From Sediminibacterium sp. TEGAF015 (GTDB lineage Bacteria; Bacteroidota; Bacteroidia; Chitinophagales; Chitinophagaceae), in the NCBI RefSeq assembly GCF_025997995.1, contig NZ_AP026683.1:1922501-1986500 (forward strand): a stretch of DNA of 64,000 nucleotides, in the 5' to 3' direction. The notes beneath the pieces are model-generated. The model did not search any database. It saw only the letters and a program-made list of their open reading frames with translations, and was not told the DNA's origin. Of the stretch, positions 17,642 through 26,579 are shown one piece after another; within the stretch, counting starts at the first letter, position 1, and every line of letters begins with the position of its first letter. A program made the translations under genes and the position numbers.

Positions 17642-19469
17642 TTGCCTGCGTTATAGGAAAACTCATATGCATCGCACAACCAGCAGTAGGGGCAGTATGA
17701 ATACTAATGGTTCCATTAAACAATTCAACGCGGCTGGTAATATTGTACAAACCAATTCCTTTTTTCTGAACAGAAGCATCAAAACCCACCCCATTATCAT
17801 AAATGGACAAATAAATACTATTTTGATTTCTACCCAATTCTACTTTTAAAGTACTTGCCCGTGCGTGTTTTAAAACATTGTTTACCTGTTCCTGCACAAT
17901 ACGGAACAAACTGAGTTTAAAATCATAATGAATATCGTCTTCAAAGAAAGTATCGTTCAAAAATTCAATCTTCATGTCTTTAACAGCTTGCACATCTTCC
18001 AGCACACTTTCAATGGCTTTTACCAGACCAAAGTCTTTAATCAAAGGAGTAACCAATCCTTTCGACAATCTTCTGATTTCTTCAATGGCATGCAAAATAT
18101 AATCTGCGGATTGTCTCAACAACTCAGATCCAGGCACCTGCTTTTTTTCAGCAGAGGCAATATACATCATGGCAACAGTGAGTTGTTGATTTACATTATC
18201 GTGCAGTTCTCTGCTGATATCGTGCCGCTCTGTTTCCTGGGTATTGATAACAGCTTCTGCAATTTCTTTTTGCTTAATCATTCTCTCTTCTTCCAGCTTT
18301 TTCTCCAGCAACAATTTGGCAGTTACATTCTGCGCAATGGCCATCACTGCATCTTTACCACTGTATTGAATTCGGTGCGAATACACATTCATAATAATGC
18401 GCTCACCAGATTTGGTTAGGTGCTCCCAAGTGCCGCCTGAATCCATTTCAGGAGCGCTGGAAATATGCTCAATAAACTGCTTCAGTTTTGAATAATGTTC
18501 AGGAGACCGCAAATCCCAGATAGTCAATTTCAAAAGCTCTTCCCGGGTATAGCCATACTCTTTCACAGCCATATCATTGACTTCAAGAATCTGCTGAGTT
18601 TGTAAGTCCCAGATAAAGATGGCCATAGGGTTATAATAGAACAAACTACGGTAGCGTTTTTCAGAAAGCAGGATTTTTTCGGCACTTTCTTTTCTTTCCG
18701 TAATATCCTGCATGGCACCAATCATTCTGACAGGTTGATCATTTTCATAGATAATATACCCACGATCCAATACATAAGCATAGGAACCATCAGCCTTTAA
18801 AAACCGATATTCTTCTTTCCAATAAGGACTCCCAGATTTTGAATATGCATTGGTAATACTAGTTTGTACCCTCTCCCTGTCCTCCGGATGAATTTTTATA
18901 ATCCAATCTGTAGCATCCACATATACATCCACCAAATCATAACCAAAGGTTTTTTTGAAATTATCGCCTACCCAAAGCACGGTTTGATTGGCTAGATTCA
19001 TTTCCCAGACTGCATCACTGGTAGCTTGTACTACAATATTATACCGCTCATTACTAACGCGCATATTTTCAAGATTGCGCTTTCGCTCAATGCTGTACTG
19101 TATAGATTTGGAGAGTAGTTTTTCATCAAACTCCCCTTTCACCAGATAATCCTGTGCACCTGCGGCCATGGTTTCCAAAGCCATATCCATATCAGACAAC
19201 CCAGTTAATACAATGATTGGAATAGCAGGTGCAACCTGGTTAATATGTGTAAAGGAGTCAATACCCATACTATCGGGTAAAGAAAGATCCAACAAAATTA
19301 AACTGGGCTTTTCTTTATTCAACCATGCATCCGCCTCTGCATTGCTACTGGCACGCGTAATCTGATGAATAGGTAATCTTGTCTTCCATAATAATGCCTC
19401 TAAAACAACCTGATCCGCGGGGTTATCTTCTACAACTAAAATGCGCAACAAGGCGTTAGACTCAGGCAT
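17628..19469 (-). CDS. Hybrid histidine kinase: REC-PAS-PAS-HisKA_3-HATPase
   Basis: A soluble sensor kinase of 613 residues with the receiver domain at the N-terminus. REC spans about 8-125 with acidic pair E14/D15, phospho-acceptor D61 and K111. PAS domains span about 140-260 and 268-388. A NarL/DesK-type dimerisation domain carries the phospho-histidine H423 in SRELHDNVNQQ, and an HATPase_c domain with DNGVGFD closes the protein. No membrane segment is seen. An N-terminal REC suggests control by another kinase. Its ATG overlaps the end of the acyl-CoA synthetase gene by eight bases, so they are probably co-transcribed. No NarL-type response regulator is adjacent. Confidence 0.9.
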   Translation of the reverse strand: MPESNALLRILVVEDNPADQVVLEALLWKTRLPIHQITRASSNAEADAWLNKEKPSLILLDLSLPDSMGIDSFTHINQVAPAIPIIVLTGLSDMDMALETMAAGAQDYLVKGEFDEKLLSKSIQYSIERKRNLENMRVSNERYNIVVQATSDAVWEMNLANQTVLWVGDNFKKTFGYDLVDVYVDATDWIIKIHPEDRERVQTSITNAYSKSGSPYWKEEYRFLKADGSYAYVLDRGYIIYENDQPVRMIGAMQDITERKESAEKILLSEKRYRSLFYYNPMAIFIWDLQTQQILEVNDMAVKEYGYTREELLKLTIWDLRSPEHYSKLKQFIEHISSAPEMDSGGTWEHLTKSGERIIMNVYSHRIQYSGKDAVMAIAQNVTAKLLLEKKLEEERMIKQKEIAEAVINTQETERHDISRELHDNVNQQLTVAMMYIASAEKKQVPGSELLRQSADYILHAIEEIRRLSKGLVTPLIKDFGLVKAIESVLEDVQAVKDMKIEFLNDTFFEDDIHYDFKLSLFRIVQEQVNNVLKHARASTLKVELGRNQNSIYLSIYDNGVGFDASVQKKGIGLYNITSRVELFNGTISIHTAPTAGCAMHMSFPITQAIMRH

Positions 19470-21246
19470 AGATTCTTTCTATGGCGTCTTTGAATTTCTC
19501 ATTCACTACTTTTCTTTTCAGGCTCAACTTGGGTGTCATTTCACCTGTGTCAACCGTCCATTCATTAGGCAAAAGTTCAAACTTTTTAATCTGTTCAACA
19601 TGGTTAAAAAACTTATTAAAGCTTTCCACCAACTCGCGATACAATTCCAGAACTTTCGGATGATGAATCACATCTTCATTGGTGGTAAAAGGAATATTTT
19701 TTTCTCTCATCCACTCTTTTAACGTAGCAAAAGAAGGAACAATTAGCGCTCCTACGAACTTTCGCTCAGAACCCACCACCATTACTTGTTCTACAAATGG
19801 GCTCTCTTTTAATTTATTTTCTATTGGCTGAGGAGCTACATATTTCCCTCCGCTGGTTTTAAACAATTCTTTTTTGCGATCTGTGATTTTCAAAAATTTA
19901 TTTTCATCCCAAATGCCAATATCACCCGTTAACAACCAACCATCTACTACTGTTTCAGCAGTTAAATCAGGTCGTTTGTAATATCCCTTCATCACACACG
20001 GCCCTGTAACTAGAATTTCTCCGTCCTCTGCTAATTTCACTTGAATGCCGTCAATCGCAGGACCTACTGTCCCAAACTTAGTCCCCCCTTTTTCCTGACG
20101 ATTTACGCAAATAACAGGGCTGTTTTCTGTAGGACCATAGCCTTCATACACTGGCACACCTGCTGCGTTGAAAATACGCAAGAGCTTTACCTGACAAGCC
20201 GCGCCTCCCGTTATGATAAACGAAATATTTCCACCCAATGCTTCTCGCCATTTAGAGAAAATTAGTTTATTGGCAATGGCTAGTTGAATATTGTACCAAA
20301 GTCCTCCACTAACTCTGTTATCGTATTTTTCAGCCAGGTCAACTGCCCAGAAGAAAAGCTTTCTTTTGGTACCCGTTAACTCGTTGCCCTTAGCCATGAT
20401 TTTTTCAAATACTTTTTCTAGCAAACGAGGCACAGTAGTAAATCCATTGGGTTTTATTTCTTTGAGGTTATCCCCAATGGTATCTAAACTTTCTGCATAA
20501 TAAATACTGATGCCGCTGTACAAATAAATATAGGTGCAGGTTTTTTCAAAAATATGATTCAGCGGAAGAAAGCTAAGCACTTTGGATTCCGGTGCATCAT
20601 TAAAAGGAAAACTCTTTTTGCTGAATTGCACATTGTTATAAATATTTGAATGCGACAACATAACACCTTTGGGTGTACCCGTTGTACCTGAAGTATAAAT
20701 AATGGTAGCCAAATGATCAACCGGCACACTTGCTTTTATACGATCTACGTCAGTTAATAAAGAAGAGGTAGCCAATTGGGTAACTTCAGACCAATGCTTT
20801 GCACCAGCAATGGTATCAAATGTATACATACCCTGTAAAGAAGGCACTTTATCTACAATGCTATTGACTTTAGACAGCAATTCTTCGTTGCTTACAAAAA
20901 TGTATTTAACTGCCGCATCATTTAAAATAAAAGTTAGTTCATTAGGGTTGGTAGTTGGATAAACGGGAACCAAGATGGCACCTATCTGCTGTACAGCCAA
21001 ATCAGTAAAAACCCATTCTGGACGATTGTTACTAATAATGGCTATTTTATCGCTGCCTTCTGGAGAGAAGTCGTTGGCACGAACCCCTAGGGATAGCAAA
21101 CCTGCACTTAATCGGTTCACCGTATCTGCCACTTCCGCAGTACTATATTTTTTCCATTCTCCATTTATTTTAGCCGACAACATATCCTGTTTCGGAAAAT
21201 GATCCAGCTGGTGCTGTATGGCATCAAAAAGTCGCTTTATAGTCAT
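19462..21246 (-). CDS. Long-chain acyl-CoA synthetase (AMP-forming)
   Basis: An adenylate-forming ligase of 594 residues that activates fatty acids to acyl-CoA. The AMP-binding P-loop IIYTSGTTGTPKGVMLSH lies near residue 188. YEGYGPTENSP near residue 365 and the adenylation motif TGDIGIWDEN with DRKKELFKTSGGKYVAP further on are typical of FadD/FAA-type enzymes. The length and the eukaryote-like C-terminal segment fit the long-chain class common in Bacteroidota. A perfect 14-bp palindrome stands in its promoter region. The stop overlaps the start of the kinase gene. Confidence 0.9.
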   Translation of the reverse strand: MTIKRLFDAIQHQLDHFPKQDMLSAKINGEWKKYSTAEVADTVNRLSAGLLSLGVRANDFSPEGSDKIAIISNNRPEWVFTDLAVQQIGAILVPVYPTTNPNELTFILNDAAVKYIFVSNEELLSKVNSIVDKVPSLQGMYTFDTIAGAKHWSEVTQLATSSLLTDVDRIKASVPVDHLATIIYTSGTTGTPKGVMLSHSNIYNNVQFSKKSFPFNDAPESKVLSFLPLNHIFEKTCTYIYLYSGISIYYAESLDTIGDNLKEIKPNGFTTVPRLLEKVFEKIMAKGNELTGTKRKLFFWAVDLAEKYDNRVSGGLWYNIQLAIANKLIFSKWREALGGNISFIITGGAACQVKLLRIFNAAGVPVYEGYGPTENSPVICVNRQEKGGTKFGTVGPAIDGIQVKLAEDGEILVTGPCVMKGYYKRPDLTAETVVDGWLLTGDIGIWDENKFLKITDRKKELFKTSGGKYVAPQPIENKLKESPFVEQVMVVGSERKFVGALIVPSFATLKEWMREKNIPFTTNEDVIHHPKVLELYRELVESFNKFFNHVEQIKKFELLPNEWTVDTGEMTPKLSLKRKVVNEKFKDAIERIYA

Positions 21247-21260
21247 AACGCAATCGTTTC

Positions 21261-21274
21261 AAGTGAATTCACTT
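21261..21274. promoter_or_regulatory. Perfect 14-bp palindrome before the acyl-CoA synthetase
   Basis: AAGTGAATTCACTT is perfectly self-complementary and lies 15 bases upstream of the ATG at 21246. A weak -7-like element TAATTTG (minus strand, 21292-21286) is just upstream, so the palindrome would sit at or just after the start of transcription, as expected of a repressor operator. The binding protein is unknown. Confidence 0.5.
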
Positions 21275-21306
21275 CATTTAGATGGTCAAATTAGGCAATT
21301 AAAGAC

Positions 21307-21334
21307 AAAAAAAAAAGCCAGTTTGCACTGGCTT
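21307..21334 (-). terminator. Intrinsic terminator after the TPR gene
   Basis: On the minus strand AAGCCAGT and ACTGGCTT form an eight-base-pair stem with a four-base loop (forward 21315-21334), followed by ten Ts (forward 21316-21307). It ends transcription from the TPR protein gene 20 bases past its stop codon and separates it from the acyl-CoA synthetase gene. Confidence 0.9.
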
Positions 21335-21354
21335 AACAACTTGAATCTATATCA

Positions 21355-22377
21355 CTAATTTAAATAATACTGACCAGCGGGTTGTCTATAAACCCGGCTC
21401 TGTTGAAACTCCTTAAATTTATTGGCTTCTTCCGCATGCGTCGCCTGCCATTTTTGATAGGCATCTGCATCATAAACAGCGCCAAACAGCCACTGATTAT
21501 AGGCTTCAAAAAATCCTTCCCGAATCATATGCTGCCAGTGCTGAAATAACTGGTAGGGATAGGCTGTAGCACTTTCGGTCATCCACTCCGTAAGCAAACG
21601 GGTTCTAATACTACCAATATTATCCATGGTTAATCCATCAGCAACCATGGGCTTGGTTTTCTCATAAATAGCCAATTGCTTTTGTTCAAATACAGAATAC
21701 TTGGGTACTAAGTGGTAAGGCGTTTTCACAATAGGACGCAACAGATTACGATAAGCATCCCAAAGCGCTTTTTTTACTTCTTCTGTTCGGGTAGAATAAC
21801 TCTCTAAGTTTACAAATAACTCTCCGTGTATCAACACACGGATCCAGTTCATTTCTTTATAGTAATATTTTGCTGCATAATAATAGTTGCCGCTATAAGA
21901 AGGGGCCAATTCAATTCCTTTTTCCCAGGCAGCAATGGCTTCCTCTTTTTTATTTTCTTGCATCAGCGACTCGCCGTACTCACTGTAAATAACACCCCCA
22001 TCAGGAAATTTTTTCAAGGCACGCTTATATACTTTATTGGCTGCCGCATAATCTGCAATCGCTTTATAAGACATGCCCAAAATCTGAAAGCTTTGCTGAT
22101 CTGCATTGGGATGTTCAATGGCAATTTTCCCCGCATCAATGGCTTGAGCAAATTCTCTTTGCAGAAAATAACAGAAAGAAATATTCTTTAGGGTTTCCAG
22201 GTTTTGTGGCTCTTGTACCTTTGCTTTTTCCAACGCCACCATAGCATTGGTAAAGTCTCCCTGCTGCATCAATGCCATGGCAGATTCCTGCAATTGCTTA
22301 ACTGTGGGCGCTTGCGCAAATAGCTGTAAGGCCAACAAAAATCCACAGCATCCTAACAATATTTTTTTCATATTCAT
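21355..22377 (-). CDS. Secreted/periplasmic TPR protein
   Basis: The protein has 340 residues with a cleavable signal peptide (KKILLGCCGFLLALQLFAQA, residues 4-23). TPR-type helical repeats cover about residues 25-200, for example ALEKAKVQEPQNLETLKNIS and AIAAWEKGIELAPSYSGNYY. A C-terminal segment of about 130 residues rich in Trp, Tyr and Gln has no domain I recognise. It is probably a periplasmic protein-interaction factor. It lies downstream of DUF1015, and the two are separated by a 12-bp inverted repeat. An alternative start two codons later (22371) is possible. Confidence 0.85.
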   Translation of the reverse strand: MNMKKILLGCCGFLLALQLFAQAPTVKQLQESAMALMQQGDFTNAMVALEKAKVQEPQNLETLKNISFCYFLQREFAQAIDAGKIAIEHPNADQQSFQILGMSYKAIADYAAANKVYKRALKKFPDGGVIYSEYGESLMQENKKEEAIAAWEKGIELAPSYSGNYYYAAKYYYKEMNWIRVLIHGELFVNLESYSTRTEEVKKALWDAYRNLLRPIVKTPYHLVPKYSVFEQKQLAIYEKTKPMVADGLTMDNIGSIRTRLLTEWMTESATAYPYQLFQHWQHMIREGFFEAYNQWLFGAVYDADAYQKWQATHAEEANKFKEFQQSRVYRQPAGQYYLN

Positions 22378-22392
22378 GCTTTAGTAATATGC

Positions 22393-22426
22393 ATCAATGA
22401 TTAATCAAATACTTTTAATCATTGAT
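22393..22426. repeat. 12-bp inverted repeat at the DUF1015 stop
   Basis: ATCAATGATTAA (22393-22404) is repeated in inverted form as TTAATCATTGAT (22415-22426) with ten bases between. The right arm contains the last three codons and stop of the DUF1015 gene. There is no T-run, so it is a poor intrinsic terminator; it may be an mRNA-end stabiliser or an operator for the TPR gene, which begins at 22377. Confidence 0.6.
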
Positions 22427-23650
22427 TAAATGTGTCAAAAGCCCATCTCTCAACTTCGGTTCAAACCAGGTACTTTTAGGAGGCATTACATTGCCGCTAT
22501 CCGCAATAGCAAATAACTGATCAATCGTAACCGGATACAAGCTAATGGCAGCAGCCATTTCGCCACTATCCACTCTTTGCTCCAATGCACCCAACCCTCT
22601 GATACCACCTACAAAATCAATGCGCTTATCAGTACGCTGATCCATAATTCCTAGAATAGGACCCAATATTTTTTCCTGTAAAACAGATACATCTAACACG
22701 CCAATTGGATCATTGGAATAAGTGCCAGGCTTTGCCGTTAGCAAAAACCACTCTCCGCCAACATACAAGCCCATGGTATGCAATTGTTCGGGCTTCACCA
22801 TTTGTTTTCCCATAGAAACCACATCGAAGGAACTAGCCAGCGCTGCTAAAAAGTCGGCTTTGCTCAACCCGTTCAAATCCTTTACTACTCTATTGTAATC
22901 CATTATATAGAGTTGATTCGAAGGGAATAAAGTGGTCAAAAAATAATTAGCCCCCTCAGGCACTTCCCCACCCAACTGCCTGCGCACTTTAGCAGCAGAA
23001 GCTGCACGATGATGACCATCTGCGATATAGGTACAGGGAATTTCTTTTTCAAAAACAGCGGTGATGGATTCAACAACATCAGAGTCGTTTACAATCCAGA
23101 TGCTGTGCTGAATCCCGTCTTCTGCTACAAAATCATACACAGGAGATTTAGCCTGCTTCCACTTCTCAATAATAGCATCAACAGCAGCATGGTTGCGATA
23201 AGCTAAAAACACATTACCCGTTTGCGCACCTGTTGTTTTAATATGATTGATACGATCCTGTTCTTTTTCCGGACGGGTAAACTCGTGTTTTTTAATCAGG
23301 TCATTTTCATAATCATCTACACTGCTTACACAAACCAAACCGGTCTGGCTTCTGCCATTCATGATGAGCTGGTAGATATAATAACAAGGCTTGGATTCTC
23401 TAAACAACACATCTCTCTTAATAAATGCGTCTAAATTGTCTTTAGCCTGTGCATACACTTCTGCACTATGAATATCTATTTTATCAGATAAGTCAATTTC
23501 ACTTTTGGTGATATGTAAAAAAGTATGCGAATTGCCTTGTGCAGCAATTTTTGCTTCTGCACTGTTCAATACATCATAAGGTAAGCTGGCTACCTGCTTG
23601 GCCAGTTGTGGTTGGGGCCTGAGCGCCCTGAAAGGTTTGATTATTGCCAT
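22415..23650 (-). CDS. DUF1015 family protein
   Basis: The full-length 411-residue protein matches DUF1015: the start IIKPFRALRP, SLPYDVLNSAEA near residue 23, and YIADGHHRAASAAKV near residue 210 (a conserved DGHHR motif that looks catalytic). It is cytoplasmic. The family is commonly found next to serine-biosynthesis genes, and here serC ends about 1.1 kb of the same strand upstream with a 48-base gap, so a role in serine or phosphoserine metabolism is a reasonable inference. I am not certain of any biochemical assignment. Confidence 0.88.
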   Translation of the reverse strand: MAIIKPFRALRPQPQLAKQVASLPYDVLNSAEAKIAAQGNSHTFLHITKSEIDLSDKIDIHSAEVYAQAKDNLDAFIKRDVLFRESKPCYYIYQLIMNGRSQTGLVCVSSVDDYENDLIKKHEFTRPEKEQDRINHIKTTGAQTGNVFLAYRNHAAVDAIIEKWKQAKSPVYDFVAEDGIQHSIWIVNDSDVVESITAVFEKEIPCTYIADGHHRAASAAKVRRQLGGEVPEGANYFLTTLFPSNQLYIMDYNRVVKDLNGLSKADFLAALASSFDVVSMGKQMVKPEQLHTMGLYVGGEWFLLTAKPGTYSNDPIGVLDVSVLQEKILGPILGIMDQRTDKRIDFVGGIRGLGALEQRVDSGEMAAAISLYPVTIDQLFAIADSGNVMPPKSTWFEPKLRDGLLTHLIND

Positions 23651-23698
23651 TCGGCAAATATCGGTGAATATTTACAAATGAAAAGTTAGGATAATATG

Positions 23699-24769
23699 CT
23701 AACCGTGCTTCTGCGCAAAGTAATGGAGCAGATTACAAAACTCGGTAACACTATCAAAAGGCAAAGCATTGTACATGCTTACCCTGATACCACCAACAGT
23801 TCTGTATCCCTTTACTCCAACCATCCCTTCCTGTTTGCAAAGCGCTAAAAAAGATTCTTCTAAAGATGGATCTTTCAAGAAAAAAATCGCATTCATTTCA
23901 CTTCTATCCTCTTTAGCAACAGGTGCATCAAAAAGCGGAATGGAATCAATGGTATCATATAAAAGAGAAGACTTTCTGGCATTGCGCATGCCCATCGCAT
24001 CCAAACCGCCTTCCTGAATAATCCAGCGAAGCGTTAGCATGCTCACATATACAGCAAACACAGGAGGCGTATTCATTAAAGAACCCGCTTCAATATGTTT
24101 CTGGTAATTCATGATGGTGGGGATTTTACGCGCGACTTTTCCGAGCAACTCTTTTTTCACCACCACCAGGTTCACACCCGCAGCACCCATATTTTTTTGA
24201 GCGCCTGCATAGATCAATGAAAGCTTATTATACGGTGCGGGTCTGCTAAAAATATCGCTGCTCATATCTGCCACCAGTGGCACCGATGTTTCAGGATATT
24301 GATGCCATTGCGTGCCTTCCACCGTGTTATTCGAAGTAAAATGCAAATAGGCAGCATCATTGGGTACTTCAAAATTTTTAGGGATGGATCGGTACTGGCT
24401 GCCGGATCCGTCAGACACTATATCCACTTTACCGAAAAGGCTGGCTTCCTTCCAGGCTTTGTTGCCCCAAACGCCGTTATCGCAGTAGGCAGCCGCTGCA
24501 TGGCTGTCTAACAAATTCATAGGAACCTGCATGAACTGCGTGGTTGCTCCCCCATGCAAAAACAATACTTCATACGAATCATCTATTTGCATGAGCTCTT
24601 TCACTGCATTTCTGGCTTCATCTAAAATTTCCAGAAACCAGGGTGTTCTATGACCAATTTCCAACAAGGAAAGACCTGTGTTTTTATAATTCAACACCGC
24701 TTCAGCTGCCTGTTTCAGCACAGGCGCTGGCAAAATGGAAGGACCAGAATTAAAATTATGCAGCTTCAT
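23699..24769 (-). CDS. serC: Phosphoserine aminotransferase
   Basis: SerC converts 3-phosphohydroxypyruvate to phosphoserine with glutamate as donor. About 356 residues, with the family start HNFNSGPSILP and the PLP-lysine region YAGAQKNMGAAGV near residue 190. The ATG at 24769 gives this start; six further in-frame residues upstream have no family support. It is divergent from recR with a 43-base shared promoter region, and DUF1015 is downstream. serA is not in the window. Confidence 0.94.
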   Translation of the reverse strand: MKLHNFNSGPSILPAPVLKQAAEAVLNYKNTGLSLLEIGHRTPWFLEILDEARNAVKELMQIDDSYEVLFLHGGATTQFMQVPMNLLDSHAAAAYCDNGVWGNKAWKEASLFGKVDIVSDGSGSQYRSIPKNFEVPNDAAYLHFTSNNTVEGTQWHQYPETSVPLVADMSSDIFSRPAPYNKLSLIYAGAQKNMGAAGVNLVVVKKELLGKVARKIPTIMNYQKHIEAGSLMNTPPVFAVYVSMLTLRWIIQEGGLDAMGMRNARKSSLLYDTIDSIPLFDAPVAKEDRSEMNAIFFLKDPSLEESFLALCKQEGMVGVKGYRTVGGIRVSMYNALPFDSVTEFCNLLHYFAQKHG

Positions 24770-24812
24770 ACACAAAAGGTAAAGCACAAAGTAAACCGAT
24801 TATCTTTACAAA

Positions 24813-25427
24813 ATGCAACTCCCTTCCACCTTATTAGAAAATGCAGTAGCGCAATTTGCCAAGCTACCGGGCATTGGAAAAAAGACCGCGCTCAGACTGG
24901 TCTTACATTTATTGAAGCAGGATGTAAATGAAGTCGCTTTGTTTGGAGACACTTTAACCAAAATGCGAAAGGAGATACAGTTTTGCAAACGCTGTAACAA
25001 TATCAGTGACGGCGAAATCTGCAGTATCTGCAGCAATACAGCGCGCAATCAGCATATTGTTTGCGTAGTAGAAAATATACGGGATGTAATTGCGATAGAA
25101 AGCACCCAGCAATTCAACGGCACGTACCATGTGCTCGGAGGGATTATATCCCCCTTAGATGGCATAGGCCCCGATCAGCTAACGATTGAGCTGCTGGTGA
25201 AACGGATTACGCAGGAACAGGTAGACGAATTGGTTTTTGCACTGAGTCCGAATATACAGGGAGACACGACCATTTATTTTATTCAGAAAAAAATTGCCCA
25301 TTTGTCCTGCAAAATCACCACTATCGCCCGTGGCATAGCATTTGGGGGAGAACTGGAATATGCAGACGAAATGACTTTGGCCCGAAGCATTGCCAATAGA
25401 CTGCCTGTTCAGCAGTATGTGCAATAA
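24813..25427 (+). CDS. recR: Recombination mediator RecR
   Basis: RecR works with RecO/RecF in loading RecA at gaps. It has 204 residues. Residues 10-50 contain the helix-hairpin-helix region (AKLPGIGKKTALRLVLHLL). A four-cysteine zinc finger follows (CKRCNNISDGEICSIC, near residue 58), then a Toprim domain (VVENIRDVIAIE...). A -7-like TATCTTTA ends only four bases before the ATG, so the mRNA may be leaderless. Divergent from serC. Confidence 0.95.
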   Translation: MQLPSTLLENAVAQFAKLPGIGKKTALRLVLHLLKQDVNEVALFGDTLTKMRKEIQFCKRCNNISDGEICSICSNTARNQHIVCVVENIRDVIAIESTQQFNGTYHVLGGIISPLDGIGPDQLTIELLVKRITQEQVDELVFALSPNIQGDTTIYFIQKKIAHLSCKITTIARGIAFGGELEYADEMTLARSIANRLPVQQYVQ

Positions 25428-25491
25428 GAATTTGTAGGGGTTTACAAACAATTGCTTAATTTCGTTGTTTAAACATTAAAATAGTTCCGTT

Positions 25492-25908
25492 ATGAAAAAA
25501 TGGGTAAAAATCATATTGATGCTGGGACTGGCAGGAGCCATTACCGGTGGGATTATAGCTTACAAAATATTGACCAAGCCGCACAGGGATGTAACCACCG
25601 AAAAAGCAATTGCCATAAAGGCCCAAGCTCTATTTGAAGCTTTTAAAAAAGATGAAGCCGCAGCCAACGCACAATACTTGGACAAAGCCATTGAGATTGA
25701 AGGAGAAATTGTAGACTTTAGTACCAACCAAGATGGACAGGTAGTGGTGAATTTTAAAACAGACGATCCCTTTTTTGTAATCAACTGTACCTTTAAAACC
25801 AATCCGGGTGAGCTGAAAGCAGGTACTACCATACGTTTCAAAGGAATTTGTACCGGATATATTCCGGACGCCAATGTAGTGATTAACGAGGGAGTACTCC
25901 TCCAATAA
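25492..25908 (+). CDS. Membrane-anchored OB-fold (tRNA_anti-like) protein
   Basis: A 138-residue protein with one N-terminal membrane anchor (residues 4-25, VKIILMLGLAGAITGGIIAY), then a helical stretch and a beta-rich C-terminal domain. The pattern IEIEGEIVDFSTNQDGQVVV...INCTFK...LKAGTTIRFKGICTGY resembles the OB-fold family called tRNA_anti-like in Bacteroidota. The domain probably faces the periplasm. Function unknown. It may be co-transcribed with the YceI gene 78 bases downstream. Confidence 0.8.
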   Translation: MKKWVKIILMLGLAGAITGGIIAYKILTKPHRDVTTEKAIAIKAQALFEAFKKDEAAANAQYLDKAIEIEGEIVDFSTNQDGQVVVNFKTDDPFFVINCTFKTNPGELKAGTTIRFKGICTGYIPDANVVINEGVLLQ

Positions 25909-25986
25909 CAATGCAAAAGATAAAATTGCAGAAAGAGTGAAATTAATTTTTATTAAAACTTTACAGCAAAATAAAAGAGCAATACA

Positions 25987-26508
25987 ATGAAAAAGTTTTT
26001 ATTCATAGCGCTATTAACCTTCGCATTTACACAAACGCAAGCACAAAAAATATACGGCACGCGCAATGCCAAAGTAAGCTTTATAGCTACCAACGATGAA
26101 GACGTTAAAGCCGTAAACAATGAAGTAGCCAGCCGCTTATCCGATAAAGGAGAGATCAGCTTTAGCTTGCTCATCAAAGGGTTTAAGTTTGAATACGCAG
26201 AAATGCAGGAAAAGTTCAACAACGACTACGCAGAGAGCAACAAATTCCCCAGAGCAGAATTCAAGGGCACTATCAGCAATATCAAGGATATTAATTTTAC
26301 CAAAGATGGCAACTACAAAGCAGTGGTAAAAGGCAATTTAACCTTACATGGCGTAAGCAAACCCATTACCGTAAATGGTACCATCACTGTAAAAGCGGGC
26401 AAATTATCTGCAACTGGTAAGTTCCCGATTTTAATGAAAGACCATAAAATTGAAGCCTCTGCGGTAACAGAAAAAGTGAACGCAGAAATCAATGCGGTTT
26501 ATCAATAA
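25987..26508 (+). CDS. YceI family periplasmic protein
   Basis: The 173-residue protein has a signal peptide (residues 1-20, ending QTQAQ) and a lipocalin-like YceI domain: AKVSFIATNDEDVKAVNNE, FPRAEFKGTISN, KGNLTLHGVSKPITVNGTI. YceI proteins bind isoprenoid or amide lipids in a barrel; the exact ligand here is unknown. The YceI segment LHGVSKPI is intact. It precedes the metH promoter region. Confidence 0.88.
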   Translation: MKKFLFIALLTFAFTQTQAQKIYGTRNAKVSFIATNDEDVKAVNNEVASRLSDKGEISFSLLIKGFKFEYAEMQEKFNNDYAESNKFPRAEFKGTISNIKDINFTKDGNYKAVVKGNLTLHGVSKPITVNGTITVKAGKLSATGKFPILMKDHKIEASAVTEKVNAEINAVYQ

Positions 26509-26543
26509 AATTAGAAGCAAGAAAGATTAAGGCGGGGCCTTAT

Positions 26544-26574
26544 TTTGACGGAATACAATATGGGTGTATCTTTA
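26544..26574 (+). promoter_or_regulatory. metH promoter
   Basis: TTTG (26544-26547), 19 bases, then TATCTTTA (26567-26574) fits the Bacteroidota -33/-7 promoter with one mismatch in the last base. Transcription should begin about 26578-26581, exactly where the first leader hairpin starts. Confidence 0.65.
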
Positions 26575-26579
26575 CACCG

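Noticed and set aside
17928-18419. 163-residue plus-strand frame opposite the kinase
   Set aside because: Antisense shadow of the PAS/HisKA region with no motif and no promoter.
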